Assembly (NCBI GenBank): GCA_947646655.1
Contig: CANSHI010000003.1
Coordinates: forward strand, 40,722-104,721
Direction of reading: 5' to 3'
DNA: 64,000 nucleotides
Source of the DNA: an uncultured bacterium
Lineage (GTDB): Bacteria > Bacillota_I > Bacilli_A > RF39 > UBA660
Shown piece by piece: positions 1 to 6,530 of this stretch (positions within the stretch are counted from its first letter, which is position 1; each line of letters opens with the position of its first letter). The notes below the pieces were generated by a model, which did not search any database, was not told where the DNA came from, and saw nothing but the letters and a program-made list of their open reading frames with translations. The translations under genes were made by a program, and so were the position numbers.

Positions 1-1
1 T

Positions 2-196
2 ATGGCACCTTTATTGCTGGCAATTATTCATTCGATTTTTGGTATTAAATTTTCAATAACTATATTATCAATTTTTGGATCCAACGAATTGCTTCCATCG
101 ACATTTATGACAGCTGTATTTTTAATATTTATATATGGTGGTTATTTTTTCATTACATATCATTCAAGTAAAAATATTATTAAAGTAAAAGATTAA
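2..196 (+). CDS. C-terminal end of an FtsX-like ABC transporter permease (cut by window edge)
   Basis: The reading frame is open from the left edge, so the true start lies outside the window. The visible 64 residues hold two strongly hydrophobic segments (about residues 3-25 and 35-53). The last reads YGGYFFITYHSSKNIIK, which resembles the final transmembrane helix and cytoplasmic tail of FtsX/BceB-type permeases (typical pattern YxxYFxxTYxxSKxII). An intrinsic terminator follows about 50 bp after the stop, so this is probably the last gene of its operon. Family assignment rests on this short tail alone. Confidence 0.5.
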   Translation: MAPLLLAIIHSIFGIKFSITILSIFGSNELLPSTFMTAVFLIFIYGGYFFITYHSSKNIIKVKD

Positions 197-245
197 TAAA
201 CATTTATTATATTTAAAAAATTAAAATTTCATACAGTTGAAAATG

Positions 246-268
246 CCCTTATAAAAGGGTGTTTTTTT
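246..268 (+). terminator. Intrinsic terminator after the permease fragment
   Basis: Stem CCCTT(T)/AAAGGG with a short AT loop, followed by a run of seven T residues. It separates the permease fragment from the NAD operon promoter. Confidence 0.75.
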
Positions 269-308
269 GTTAGCTTGAATTTCTTTTTAATTTTTTGTTA
301 AAAAGAGG

Positions 309-337
309 TTGACTTTATGAGATGTTTTTAATATAAT
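309..337 (+). promoter_or_regulatory. Sigma-A type promoter of the pncA-pncB-nudix-nadE operon
   Basis: TTGACT (309-314), a 17-bp spacer, then TATAAT (332-337). The same arrangement, with the same downstream boxes, occurs at 6416-6444 ahead of prs-nadD-pncC. Confidence 0.85.
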
Positions 338-402
338 GTTAATAACAAGAGCGAAAACTCTTGTAAAAATTTACTGTATGTTATTAATAATTTATTAATA
401 AG
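338..402 (+). promoter_or_regulatory. Putative NAD-regulon control element (three boxes plus hairpin)
   Basis: Box 1 GTTAATAAC (338-346) abuts the -10 hexamer, box 2 GTTATTAAT is at 380-388 and box 3 ATTAATAAG at 394-402. Between boxes 1 and 2 lies the hairpin CAAGAG/CTCTTG (346-351, 358-363). The copy at 6445-6509 has the same box spacing (42 and 14 bp) and the same hairpin stem with a different loop. The boxes fit an NrtR operator, because nrtR is in the same locus. Box 2 could also pair with either box 1 or box 3 in RNA, so an RNA switch is possible. Neither role is proven. Confidence 0.65.
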
Positions 403-420
403 AGAAAGAAGGAAAAATAT

Positions 421-1068
421 ATGAAAAACATTAGTAAAATGAAAAACTTGTTAGAGTACAAAAAAGCATTATATACAATCGATATGAATAATGGCTTTGT
501 AAACTTTGGGGCAATGGCAAACCCAGAATATAACAAGTTAGTGCCTGAGCAACTAAAGCTTATCAATCAATTTAGAAAAGAAGGGGAATTAGTAAATTTT
601 ATTTTAGAAGGACATTCTCAGGATGCTGTGGAGTTCAGTTCGTATCCAGAACATTGTATTTTAGGTACAAAAGAAGCTGATTTAATCCCACAATTTTATG
701 ATGAACAATTTAAAGATAATACAGCTCTATTTTATAAAAATTCTATCAATGGAATGTTTAACAGAAGCTTACAAGATATGATACAAAATTTTAAAAATCT
801 TCGCGAAGTAGTGTTTCAGGGGGTGTGTGCAGATCTCTGTGTCATGGATTTTGCAAGAGGATATGCGAGATATTTGGATGAAATAAATCGTCAAGCGAAA
901 TTGTTTGTTGTGAAAAGTGGTATCGATACTTTTGATGCACCAGGTCATAACAGAGAAGAATGGCTTAACATCGCTTATAAAGTTATGGAACAAGCTGGCA
1001 TAGAAGTAGTTGAAAATGTCGAAGAATTAAATGAAAGAGAAAAAGTCCTAGGATTAAGGGCTATTTAA
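421..1068 (+). CDS. pncA: Nicotinamidase (isochorismatase-like)
   Basis: Deamidates nicotinamide to nicotinate, the first step of the salvage route encoded here. The product is 215 residues with an isochorismatase fold. The expected catalytic triad is visible: Asp21 in TIDMNNGF, Lys106 in FYKNSINGMF and Cys140 in GVCADLCV. The ATG at 421 follows AGAAGGAA with a 6-nt gap, which supports this start over the internal Met7. It is the first gene of a four-gene operon and lies 13 bp from pncB. The transcript starts at the promoter with the three-box element, so the gene is probably controlled by NAD status. Confidence 0.88.
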   Translation: MKNISKMKNLLEYKKALYTIDMNNGFVNFGAMANPEYNKLVPEQLKLINQFRKEGELVNFILEGHSQDAVEFSSYPEHCILGTKEADLIPQFYDEQFKDNTALFYKNSINGMFNRSLQDMIQNFKNLREVVFQGVCADLCVMDFARGYARYLDEINRQAKLFVVKSGIDTFDAPGHNREEWLNIAYKVMEQAGIEVVENVEELNEREKVLGLRAI

Positions 1069-1081
1069 GGAGGATAAATAT

Positions 1082-2551
1082 ATGAAAACTTATAATGGAA
1101 TAGAAAGATTACCAAGAAATTATTCTTTATTTAATGATGAATATGAATACACAATGGGAGGAGCTTACCTTTTAAATGGGAAGAAAGATGAGGAGGCTGT
1201 CTTCGATGTATTCTTTAGAAAAATACCAAATCAAGGCGGTTATGCAGTGATGGCTGGATTAGATAAAATTATACCTTTTATCGAAAATTTGAAGTTTACA
1301 GAAAGGGAACTCGATTATTTTAGAAGGGCAGGATATAAAGAGGAAGTTATCGAATACTTTAGAAACTTTAAGTTTACTGGAACTATTACTGCTATACCTG
1401 ATGGAACACCAGTTTTTCCAAATGAGCCACTTCTTACAGTACACGCACCTATTATCGAAGCACAACTTTTGGAAACTTGTATACTTTCAATTATAAATGG
1501 TGCGATGGAGCATGCGACAGGTGCTAGACGAATAATTGAAGCTACTCCTAGAAATGTACCTGTCATGGAATTTGGTTCTAGAAGAGCAGATGGGTGTGAA
1601 GCAGGAGTCGATGCTTCTATATATGGAATTATGGCTGGATGTGCTGGTACTAGTAATTCACTAGTAGCAAATATGTTAAATATTAAGGCTTTAGGAACGA
1701 TGGCTCACAGTTTTGTAGAATCTTTTGATAACGAACTAGAAGCTTTTAAAACTTTTGCTGAAATTTATCCAGATAATTGTATTCTTTTAGTAGATACTTT
1801 TGATACTTTAAGAAGTGGTATTCCAAATGCTATAAAAACTTTCGAATATATGAAAGAAAAAGGATTGCCACTCGATAAGATTGGTATTAGAATTGATTCA
1901 GGTGATTTAACTTATTTGTCTCGTGAAGCAAGAAAAATGTTAGTGAATGCAGGATTTCCACAAGCGAAAATAGTTTTAAGTAATGGATTAAATGCTAAAT
2001 CTATTAAAGGTCTAATCGATACAGGTGCAGAGTTTGACAGCTTAGGCGTTGGAGACAATATATCTAAGCCTGAGGGACGAATGGGCTGTGTTTATAAAGA
2101 GGTTGCAATTAATAAAAATGGTATTTGGATACCAAAAATAAAATTGAGTGAAGACGAAGTTAAAATTGTCAACCCAGATTTTAAAACTCTTTATAGAGCA
2201 TACGATAAGGATACAGGTTTTGCAATTTGTGATGTTATGAAAAGAAAAGGGGAAGCTTTGAAGGCAGAAGATATGATAGTAGTAAGTCCAGCAAATTATT
2301 TAAAGAAAAAAAAGATTAGTAATTTTCTATTAGTTGAAATGCAAAAGCCAATTTTTGTAAATGGTAAATGCGTTTATGAAGATCCAACTATTTTTGAAAA
2401 ACAGGCATATTGTGAAGCAGAAATGAAGAGAATTTACCCAGAAGTAAGGCGTGAAGAAATGCCACAAAACTATCATGTATCTGCTACTGAAAGCTATGTA
2501 AAATTCAAAAATGAAATGATAGAAAATGCTAAAAGGATATCTTTGAGGTAA
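1082..2551 (+). CDS. pncB: Nicotinate phosphoribosyltransferase
   Basis: Joins nicotinate to PRPP to give nicotinate mononucleotide, using ATP. The 489-residue length matches the long PncB form of Gram-positive bacteria. Recognisable family segments include EFGSRRADG near residue 162, the LVDTFDTLRSG stretch near 237, and GIRIDSGDL near 272, which belongs to the phosphate-binding barrel. The strong site AAGGAGGATAAATAT immediately precedes ATG 1082. It follows pncA directly and presumably uses PRPP made by the prs-like gene at 6531. Confidence 0.9.
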   Translation: MKTYNGIERLPRNYSLFNDEYEYTMGGAYLLNGKKDEEAVFDVFFRKIPNQGGYAVMAGLDKIIPFIENLKFTERELDYFRRAGYKEEVIEYFRNFKFTGTITAIPDGTPVFPNEPLLTVHAPIIEAQLLETCILSIINGAMEHATGARRIIEATPRNVPVMEFGSRRADGCEAGVDASIYGIMAGCAGTSNSLVANMLNIKALGTMAHSFVESFDNELEAFKTFAEIYPDNCILLVDTFDTLRSGIPNAIKTFEYMKEKGLPLDKIGIRIDSGDLTYLSREARKMLVNAGFPQAKIVLSNGLNAKSIKGLIDTGAEFDSLGVGDNISKPEGRMGCVYKEVAINKNGIWIPKIKLSEDEVKIVNPDFKTLYRAYDKDTGFAICDVMKRKGEALKAEDMIVVSPANYLKKKKISNFLLVEMQKPIFVNGKCVYEDPTIFEKQAYCEAEMKRIYPEVRREEMPQNYHVSATESYVKFKNEMIENAKRISLR

Positions 2552-2557
2552 TAGATT

Positions 2558-3154
2558 ATGGTAAATAGAGATTTGTTAAAAAAACTCGAAGCATTAAAAG
2601 AAGATTTGAAAGTTGTTAAAATGGAACTTGTAGAAAATCCGCAAAAGCATTTTTTGACAACTAAATCTTATGAGTGTACTTTAAATAATGGTAAAGTTAT
2701 CACAAGAGAGAGCATAATAAAGAATGGTGGTAATGGTAGTGCTGTTACAGTTTTGCCAGTTACTAGAGATATGAAAAGTTTGTTAGTTGTTCAACCACGT
2801 GTTTTTACTAAAAATAAAATAGGTATAGAACTACCCGCAGGTTATATTGATGTTGGTGAAGAAGCAATCGATGCTGCTAAACGAGAATTACGTGAGGAAA
2901 CAGGATTCGACTCAAATAATTGGAAGTTCTTAGCCTCTTATTATCAAGACCAGGGTTGTTCAGAAGCATTTAATTATTCATATTTAGCGTTAGATTGTGA
3001 AAAAATGTTTGAACAAAATTTAGATAGTGATGAATTTATACATTATATTCCTTGTAGCTTTGAAGATATCGTATCATTAGCAGAAGAAAACATTATTAAT
3101 GATGCTGGTAGCTTGATTGCTATTGAGAAAGCAAAAAAATTTATATTGAGGTGA
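2558..3154 (+). CDS. Nudix hydrolase, probable ADP-ribose or NAD-related pyrophosphatase
   Basis: The 198-residue protein has a complete Nudix box: GYIDVGEEAIDAAKRELREE fits G-x5-E-x7-REUxEExGU without a mismatch (about residues 96-118). All catalytic glutamates are present, unlike the NrtR protein at 11407. The N-terminal region resembles ADP-ribose pyrophosphatases (VVQPRVFTKNKIGIELPAG). It lies 6 bp downstream of pncB and 6 bp upstream of nadE, which suggests turnover of NAD breakdown products. The exact substrate cannot be read from sequence. Confidence 0.82.
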   Translation: MVNRDLLKKLEALKEDLKVVKMELVENPQKHFLTTKSYECTLNNGKVITRESIIKNGGNGSAVTVLPVTRDMKSLLVVQPRVFTKNKIGIELPAGYIDVGEEAIDAAKRELREETGFDSNNWKFLASYYQDQGCSEAFNYSYLALDCEKMFEQNLDSDEFIHYIPCSFEDIVSLAEENIINDAGSLIAIEKAKKFILR

Positions 3155-3160
3155 TTAAAA

Positions 3161-5092
3161 ATGGACAAGATTAATGGATTTATAAGAGTAGGTGCTGCTG
3201 TTCCTAGTTTAAAAGTGGCGGACATAGATTTTAATATCGAAGAAATTAAAAAAAGTATGCAGGAAGCTTCAGAGAAAGGAGTAGAAATTACTGTCTTTCC
3301 TGAGCTTTCGATTACAGCATATACGGCAGGGGACTTATTTTTAAATAATACTTTGCTGAGAGAGGCATTGAATGGGCTAATCTCTCTTCAAGATTATTCT
3401 AAAACAGTTAAAGGAGTATTTATAGTAGGTGTACCTATTAAGGCTGATAATCAACTTTTTAACTGTGCTGCCGTTATAGAAAACGGAAAAATATTAGGTA
3501 TTGTTCCAAAAACTTATATCCCAAACTATAGTGAGTTTTATGAAAAAAGATGGTTTGCTTCTAGTAATAATAAGCTATCTGATAAGTTAGTTATAAACGG
3601 TTTAGAAGTGCCTTTTAAAACTGAACTTTTATTTCAAAAAAATAATTGCTCAGATGTTAAATTTGGTGTTGAGTTATGTGAAGATTTGTGGGGTGTTTTG
3701 CCACCTAGTTTAAGTCATACTTTAAATGGCGCAAATATGATTTTTAATCTTTCGGCTTCAAATGAGCTTATCGGCAAAAAGGAAGAAAGAGAGAGACTAG
3801 TTAATAATCAATCAGAAAAAACTATAAGTGCTTATGTGTATGCTTCTAGTGGACCAGGAGAATCTACTTCTGATTTAGTATTTTCGGGGGCTAGTATGAT
3901 TAGTGAGAATGGTCATATGTTAAAAAGAGGAGATAGGTTTAATTTTGAAAGTACTTTGATTTATAGCGATGTCGATGTTTATCGTTTAAATAGTGCGAGA
4001 GAGAAGAATACATCCTATATGGGAGTTTTGCCTCCTCGAAGAAATTATGAAACTGTTCAATTTCAAGGTTTCGATAAGAGTACTGATTTAGAAAGAATAT
4101 ATGAAGAGTATCCTTTTGTTCCAAACGATGAAAAAACAAAGGATGATCGTTTCAAAGAAATATTGACATTACAAGCTATGGGATTAGCTAAAAGGTTAAA
4201 GCATACAAATTCTAAAAGTGTTGTGATTGGAATTTCTGGTGGATTGGATTCGACTTTAGCGTTTTTAGTAGCGGTTAAGGCTTTTGATATTTTAGGACTA
4301 GATAGAAAAAATATCATCGGTATTACGATGCCAGGATTTGGCACGACAGGCAGAACTTATAATAATTCTTGTCTTTTGGTGGAAAATTATGGTGCTACTT
4401 TAAAGGAAATTAGTATTAAAGATGCCTGTATTGGACATTTAAAGGACATTGGCCACGATATAAATGTTACGGATGTTACTTATGAGAATGCTCAAGCTAG
4501 AGAGAGAACACAAATTCTTATGGACTATGCCAATCAATGTGGTGGGTTAGTAATTGGTACAGGTGATTTGTCTGAATTGGCACTCGGCTGGTGTACTTAT
4601 AATGGGGATCATATGAGTATGTATGCCGTAAATTCTGGAGTACCTAAAACATTAGTTAGATATTTAGTAGAGTACTATGCAAAAGTGGAAGAAAATGAAA
4701 ATGCCAAAAAAGTTTTAAACGATATTTTAAATACTCCTGTTAGTCCTGAATTATTACCACCTAGTGAAGCGGGGGAAATTTTACAAAAGACTGAAAATAC
4801 TATTGGACCTTATGTTTTACACGATTTCTTCTTATATCATTTTTTGAAATATGGAGCTGAACCAGAAAAAATATTTTATATAGCATGTCATACTTTTAAG
4901 CAAATGGATAAAAATGAGATAAAAAAATGGTTATTAGTATTTTTAAGAAGATTTTTCACTCAACAGTTTAAGAGAAATTGTGTTCCTGATGGACCTAAAG
5001 TAGGAAGTATCTCTTTATCACCTAGAGGTGATCTACGTATGCCAAGTGATGCTGAATATAGAGGTTGGGTTAAGAAAATAGAAAAGTTATAA
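3161..5092 (+). CDS. nadE: Glutamine-hydrolysing NAD+ synthase
   Basis: Converts nicotinate adenine dinucleotide to NAD+ using ATP and glutamine. The 643-residue protein is the long two-domain type. The N-terminal nitrilase-like glutaminase shows its Glu in FPELSITAYT, a Lys in KTYIPNYSEFYEKRW and the nucleophilic Cys in GVELCEDLWG. The C-terminal synthetase carries the ATP-binding loop GISGGLDSTLAF (about residue 354) and GTGDLSELALGW. The start has the site TTGAGGTG seven bases upstream. It closes the pncA operon, and the tandem toxin-antitoxin-like repeats begin just after it. Confidence 0.93.
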   Translation: MDKINGFIRVGAAVPSLKVADIDFNIEEIKKSMQEASEKGVEITVFPELSITAYTAGDLFLNNTLLREALNGLISLQDYSKTVKGVFIVGVPIKADNQLFNCAAVIENGKILGIVPKTYIPNYSEFYEKRWFASSNNKLSDKLVINGLEVPFKTELLFQKNNCSDVKFGVELCEDLWGVLPPSLSHTLNGANMIFNLSASNELIGKKEERERLVNNQSEKTISAYVYASSGPGESTSDLVFSGASMISENGHMLKRGDRFNFESTLIYSDVDVYRLNSAREKNTSYMGVLPPRRNYETVQFQGFDKSTDLERIYEEYPFVPNDEKTKDDRFKEILTLQAMGLAKRLKHTNSKSVVIGISGGLDSTLAFLVAVKAFDILGLDRKNIIGITMPGFGTTGRTYNNSCLLVENYGATLKEISIKDACIGHLKDIGHDINVTDVTYENAQARERTQILMDYANQCGGLVIGTGDLSELALGWCTYNGDHMSMYAVNSGVPKTLVRYLVEYYAKVEENENAKKVLNDILNTPVSPELLPPSEAGEILQKTENTIGPYVLHDFFLYHFLKYGAEPEKIFYIACHTFKQMDKNEIKKWLLVFLRRFFTQQFKRNCVPDGPKVGSISLSPRGDLRMPSDAEYRGWVKKIEKL

Positions 5093-5249
5093 TAGAAATT
5101 TAGTGCTAACTTTTTAGAAATTTTTCTTGTTGAAAAAGCTTGTTTAAAGAATGTTGGTAATATATAATTATAGTGTGAGAACGTTTGATTATTATTTTAT
5201 GTTTCTTATCGCTTTGGGATACGAGAAGACTAACAGGAAAAGTTTTTTG

Positions 5250-5312
5250 GTCGACAATATAATTTAAAACTAAATGATGATAATTTGTATCAACAGTATA
5301 TTAAAAAATCAT
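5250..5312 (-). pseudogene. Decayed toxin micro-gene of unit A
   Basis: Aligned to units B and C, this copy has lost the usual start, and the only in-frame ATG (5310-5312) reads ATG ATT TTT TAA. The downstream part still resembles the hydrophobic coding sequence (CTGTTGATAC, ATCATCATTT). The matching minus-strand promoter is also damaged: TTAACA and TACAGT are separated by only 14 bp, against 17 in B and C. The antisense promoter (TTGTTT-17-TATAAT, 5140-5168) remains intact. Confidence 0.55.
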
Positions 5313-5539
5313 TTTAGAAAACACCTCTTTCTGTTTAAACTTCCTGAAAATTGGTTTGTCCCCTGAAGTAAAAACCCCATGAACTGAGATAGAAAGAAAA
5401 ACTGACGAATAGATGTCAAACGTTTAAACTCACTGTAAAATGGTTAAAGGATGTTAAATTTTTAGGTTTATTTACTAATATTTATGAGCGAAGAAGTGAT
5501 TTGATAATACGAAAAAGTTGTAAATGAATAAAAAAATAC

Positions 5540-5568
5540 TTGCTAATAAAAAGCAGGTACTATATAAT
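5540..5568 (+). promoter_or_regulatory. Promoter of antisense RNA B
   Basis: TTGCTA (5540-5545), 17-bp spacer, TATAAT (5563-5568). The same layout is found at 5140-5168 (unit A) and 5972-6000 (unit C). Confidence 0.75.
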
Positions 5569-5575
5569 TAAATTA

Positions 5576-5659
5576 AGAGAACGTCAGATTATCTAATCAA
5601 TGTTTCTCTATGTTGTGGAAACACGAATAGACTCTCAGAGATTTATTCGTGGTTTTTTG
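5576..5659 (+). ncRNA. Putative antisense RNA B, about 84 nt
   Basis: It begins about 8 bp after the -10 box. The 5' hairpin pairs AGAGAAC (5576-5582) with GTTTCTCT (5602-5609). The 3' hairpin CACGAATA/TATTCGTG (5622-5629, 5644-5651) is followed by six T residues and forms an intrinsic terminator. There is no plausible open frame. It is convergent with the toxin micro-gene and would pair with the toxin mRNA 3' untranslated region, as in TxpA/RatA, BsrG/SR4 and Fst systems. Confidence 0.65.
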
Positions 5660-5665
5660 TTGATA

Positions 5666-5740
5666 TTACATTTTAAACAACAAGATGATTATTACGAATA
5701 TCAACAATATATTAATTATAAAAGCTTGCTTTGCATTCAT
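5666..5740 (-). CDS. Putative type I toxin peptide B, 24 residues
   Basis: Encodes a 24-residue peptide beginning MNAKQAF and ending LLFKM, with one hydrophobic stretch of about 17 residues rich in Ile, Leu and Val and a lysine near each end. This is the profile of a membrane-acting type I toxin. AGAGGT (5747-5752) lies 6 nt before the ATG. The peptide aligns over its whole length with the copy at 6099-6173, so the frame is conserved although the DNA differs. The opposite-strand RNA at 5576 ends 6 bp from the stop codon. Toxicity is inferred from architecture. Confidence 0.65.
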   Translation of the reverse strand: MNAKQAFIINILLIFVIIILLFKM

Positions 5741-5746
5741 AAAAAT

Positions 5747-5822
5747 ACCTCTTTCTATCAAAACCACCCTGAAAATTGATTTGCCCCCTGAAGTAAAAAC
5801 CCCATGAACCTGAGATAGAAAG
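5747..5822 (-). promoter_or_regulatory. 5' leader of toxin mRNA B with Shine-Dalgarno-masking inverted repeat
   Basis: On the minus strand CTTTCTATC (complement of 5814-5822) can pair with GATAGAAAG (complement of 5751-5759), which runs into the AGAGGT ribosome site. The stem would hide the site until processing or refolding. The same pair is kept in unit C (6186-6194 and 6249-6257). Confidence 0.6.
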
Positions 5823-5860
5823 AAAAACTAACGAATAGATATAATCAAACGCTCAATCTC

Positions 5861-5889
5861 ACTATAACATGGATAGCTATCGATGTCAA
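5861..5889 (-). promoter_or_regulatory. Promoter of toxin mRNA B
   Basis: Read on the minus strand: TTGACA (complement of 5884-5889), 17-bp spacer, TATAGT (complement of 5861-5866). It gives a leader of roughly 110 nt before the toxin start. Confidence 0.75.
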
Positions 5890-5971
5890 ATTTTTGGCTT
5901 AAATACAGGCGTTCGCGAGCAAAAAAGGAAATTTGACAATACTAGAAAATTGTAAATAAATAAAAAAATAC

Positions 5972-6000
5972 TTGCAGATAGAAAACAAGTATAATATAAT
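5972..6000 (+). promoter_or_regulatory. Promoter of antisense RNA C
   Basis: TTGCAG (5972-5977), 17-bp spacer, TATAAT (5995-6000), with the same downstream start context as unit B. Confidence 0.75.
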
Positions 6001-6006
6001 TAAATT

Positions 6007-6091
6007 AAGAGAACGTCAGATTATCTAATCAATGTTTCTCTCGTATGGTGAAACACGAATAGACTCTCAGGAAATCTACTCGTGCTTTTTT
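6007..6091 (+). ncRNA. Putative antisense RNA C, about 85 nt
   Basis: Nearly identical to antisense RNA B: the same AGAGAAC/GTTTCTC 5' hairpin and a terminator stem CACGAATAGA/TCTACTCGTG (6054-6084) followed by six T residues. The terminator arms differ slightly from copy B but still pair, which supports a selected structure. Confidence 0.65.
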
Positions 6092-6098
6092 GTTGATT

Positions 6099-6173
6099 CT
6101 ACATTTTGACTAACAAAATGATGATTATTATAATCAACAATATATTAACTATAAATGCCATTTTAACATTCAT
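6099..6173 (-). CDS. Putative type I toxin peptide C, 24 residues
   Basis: A 24-residue peptide starting MNVKMAF and ending LLVKM, with an almost pure Ile/Leu/Val core flanked by lysines. Its length and layout are identical to peptide B (5666-5740). The ribosome site AAAGGAAG lies about 10 nt before the ATG inside a masking stem. A perfect minus-strand promoter (6296-6324) and a convergent antisense RNA (6007-6091) complete the module. It is too short for standard gene callers. Function is inferred. Confidence 0.65.
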   Translation of the reverse strand: MNVKMAFIVNILLIIIIIILLVKM

Positions 6174-6185
6174 AGAAAACACTTC

Positions 6186-6257
6186 CTTTCTATCTAAACC
6201 CTCCTGAAAAATGGTGTGCCCCCTGAAGTAAAAACCCCATGAACCTGAGATAGAAAG
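6186..6257 (-). promoter_or_regulatory. 5' leader of toxin mRNA C with Shine-Dalgarno-masking inverted repeat
   Basis: On the minus strand CTTTCTATC (complement of 6249-6257) pairs with GATAGAAAG (complement of 6186-6194), which overlaps the ribosome site. The loop contains the conserved block GGGGTTTTTACTTCAGGGG. Confidence 0.6.
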
Positions 6258-6295
6258 AAAAACTAACGAATAGATATAATCAAACGTTCAATCAC

Positions 6296-6324
6296 ACTAT
6301 AACATGGATCGTTGCAGGTGTCAA
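6296..6324 (-). promoter_or_regulatory. Promoter of toxin mRNA C
   Basis: Minus strand: TTGACA (complement of 6319-6324), 17-bp spacer, TATAGT (complement of 6296-6301). Identical hexamers and spacing to unit B. Confidence 0.78.
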
Positions 6325-6415
6325 ATTTTGGCTTAAATACAGGGATTTACGAGTAAAAACTAAAATTTTCCAAAATGGTATTTTTGGGTAAATTAAAAAT
6401 TTTTTTGAAAAGTAG

Positions 6416-6444
6416 TTGACAAATTATCGTCTTTTTAATATAAT
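6416..6444 (+). promoter_or_regulatory. Sigma-A type promoter of the prs-nadD-pncC operon
   Basis: Consensus TTGACA (6416-6421), 17-bp spacer and TATAAT (6439-6444). Confidence 0.87.
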
Positions 6445-6509
6445 GTTAATAACAAGAGAGATTGCTCTTGAAATTTTATAACAATTGTTATTAACTAAAA
6501 GTTAATAAC
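6445..6509 (+). promoter_or_regulatory. Second copy of the NAD-regulon control element
   Basis: Box 1 GTTAATAAC (6445-6453), box 2 GTTATTAAC (6487-6495) and box 3 GTTAATAAC (6501-6509). Boxes 2 and 3 form a perfect 23-bp inverted repeat. The hairpin CAAGAG/CTCTTG (6453-6458, 6465-6470) is conserved with a different loop. Spacing to the -10 box and between boxes equals that of the copy at 338-402. Box 3 ends just upstream of the prs ribosome site. Confidence 0.68.
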
Positions 6510-6530
6510 AAAGTTTTGGAGGGATTGAAT

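Larger units (their letters stand above)
5101..6380. repeat. Three tandem ~400-430 bp repeats, each a type I toxin-antitoxin-like module
   Basis: The -10 boxes of the plus-strand promoters fall at 5163, 5563 and 5995, giving unit lengths of 400 and 432 bp. Each unit contains, left to right, a plus-strand promoter, a short plus-strand RNA with a hairpin, a minus-strand hydrophobic micro-gene (broken in unit A), a conserved GC-richer block around CCCCTGAAGTAAAAACCCC, and a minus-strand promoter. Units B and C are well conserved; unit A is decayed. The array fills the gap between nadE and prs, and no larger gene is present. Confidence 0.8.

Noticed and set aside
338..402. Known NAD+ riboswitch (class I or II)
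   Set aside because: I cannot match the element to the published consensus structures from memory. The first box touches the -10 region, which favours a DNA operator. Kept as an unnamed element.
5101..6380. Tandem 6S-like, ROOL/GOLLD or other large structured RNA
   Set aside because: Each unit has two opposed promoters and a conserved peptide frame with a masked ribosome site, which the type I toxin-antitoxin model explains better than one long RNA.
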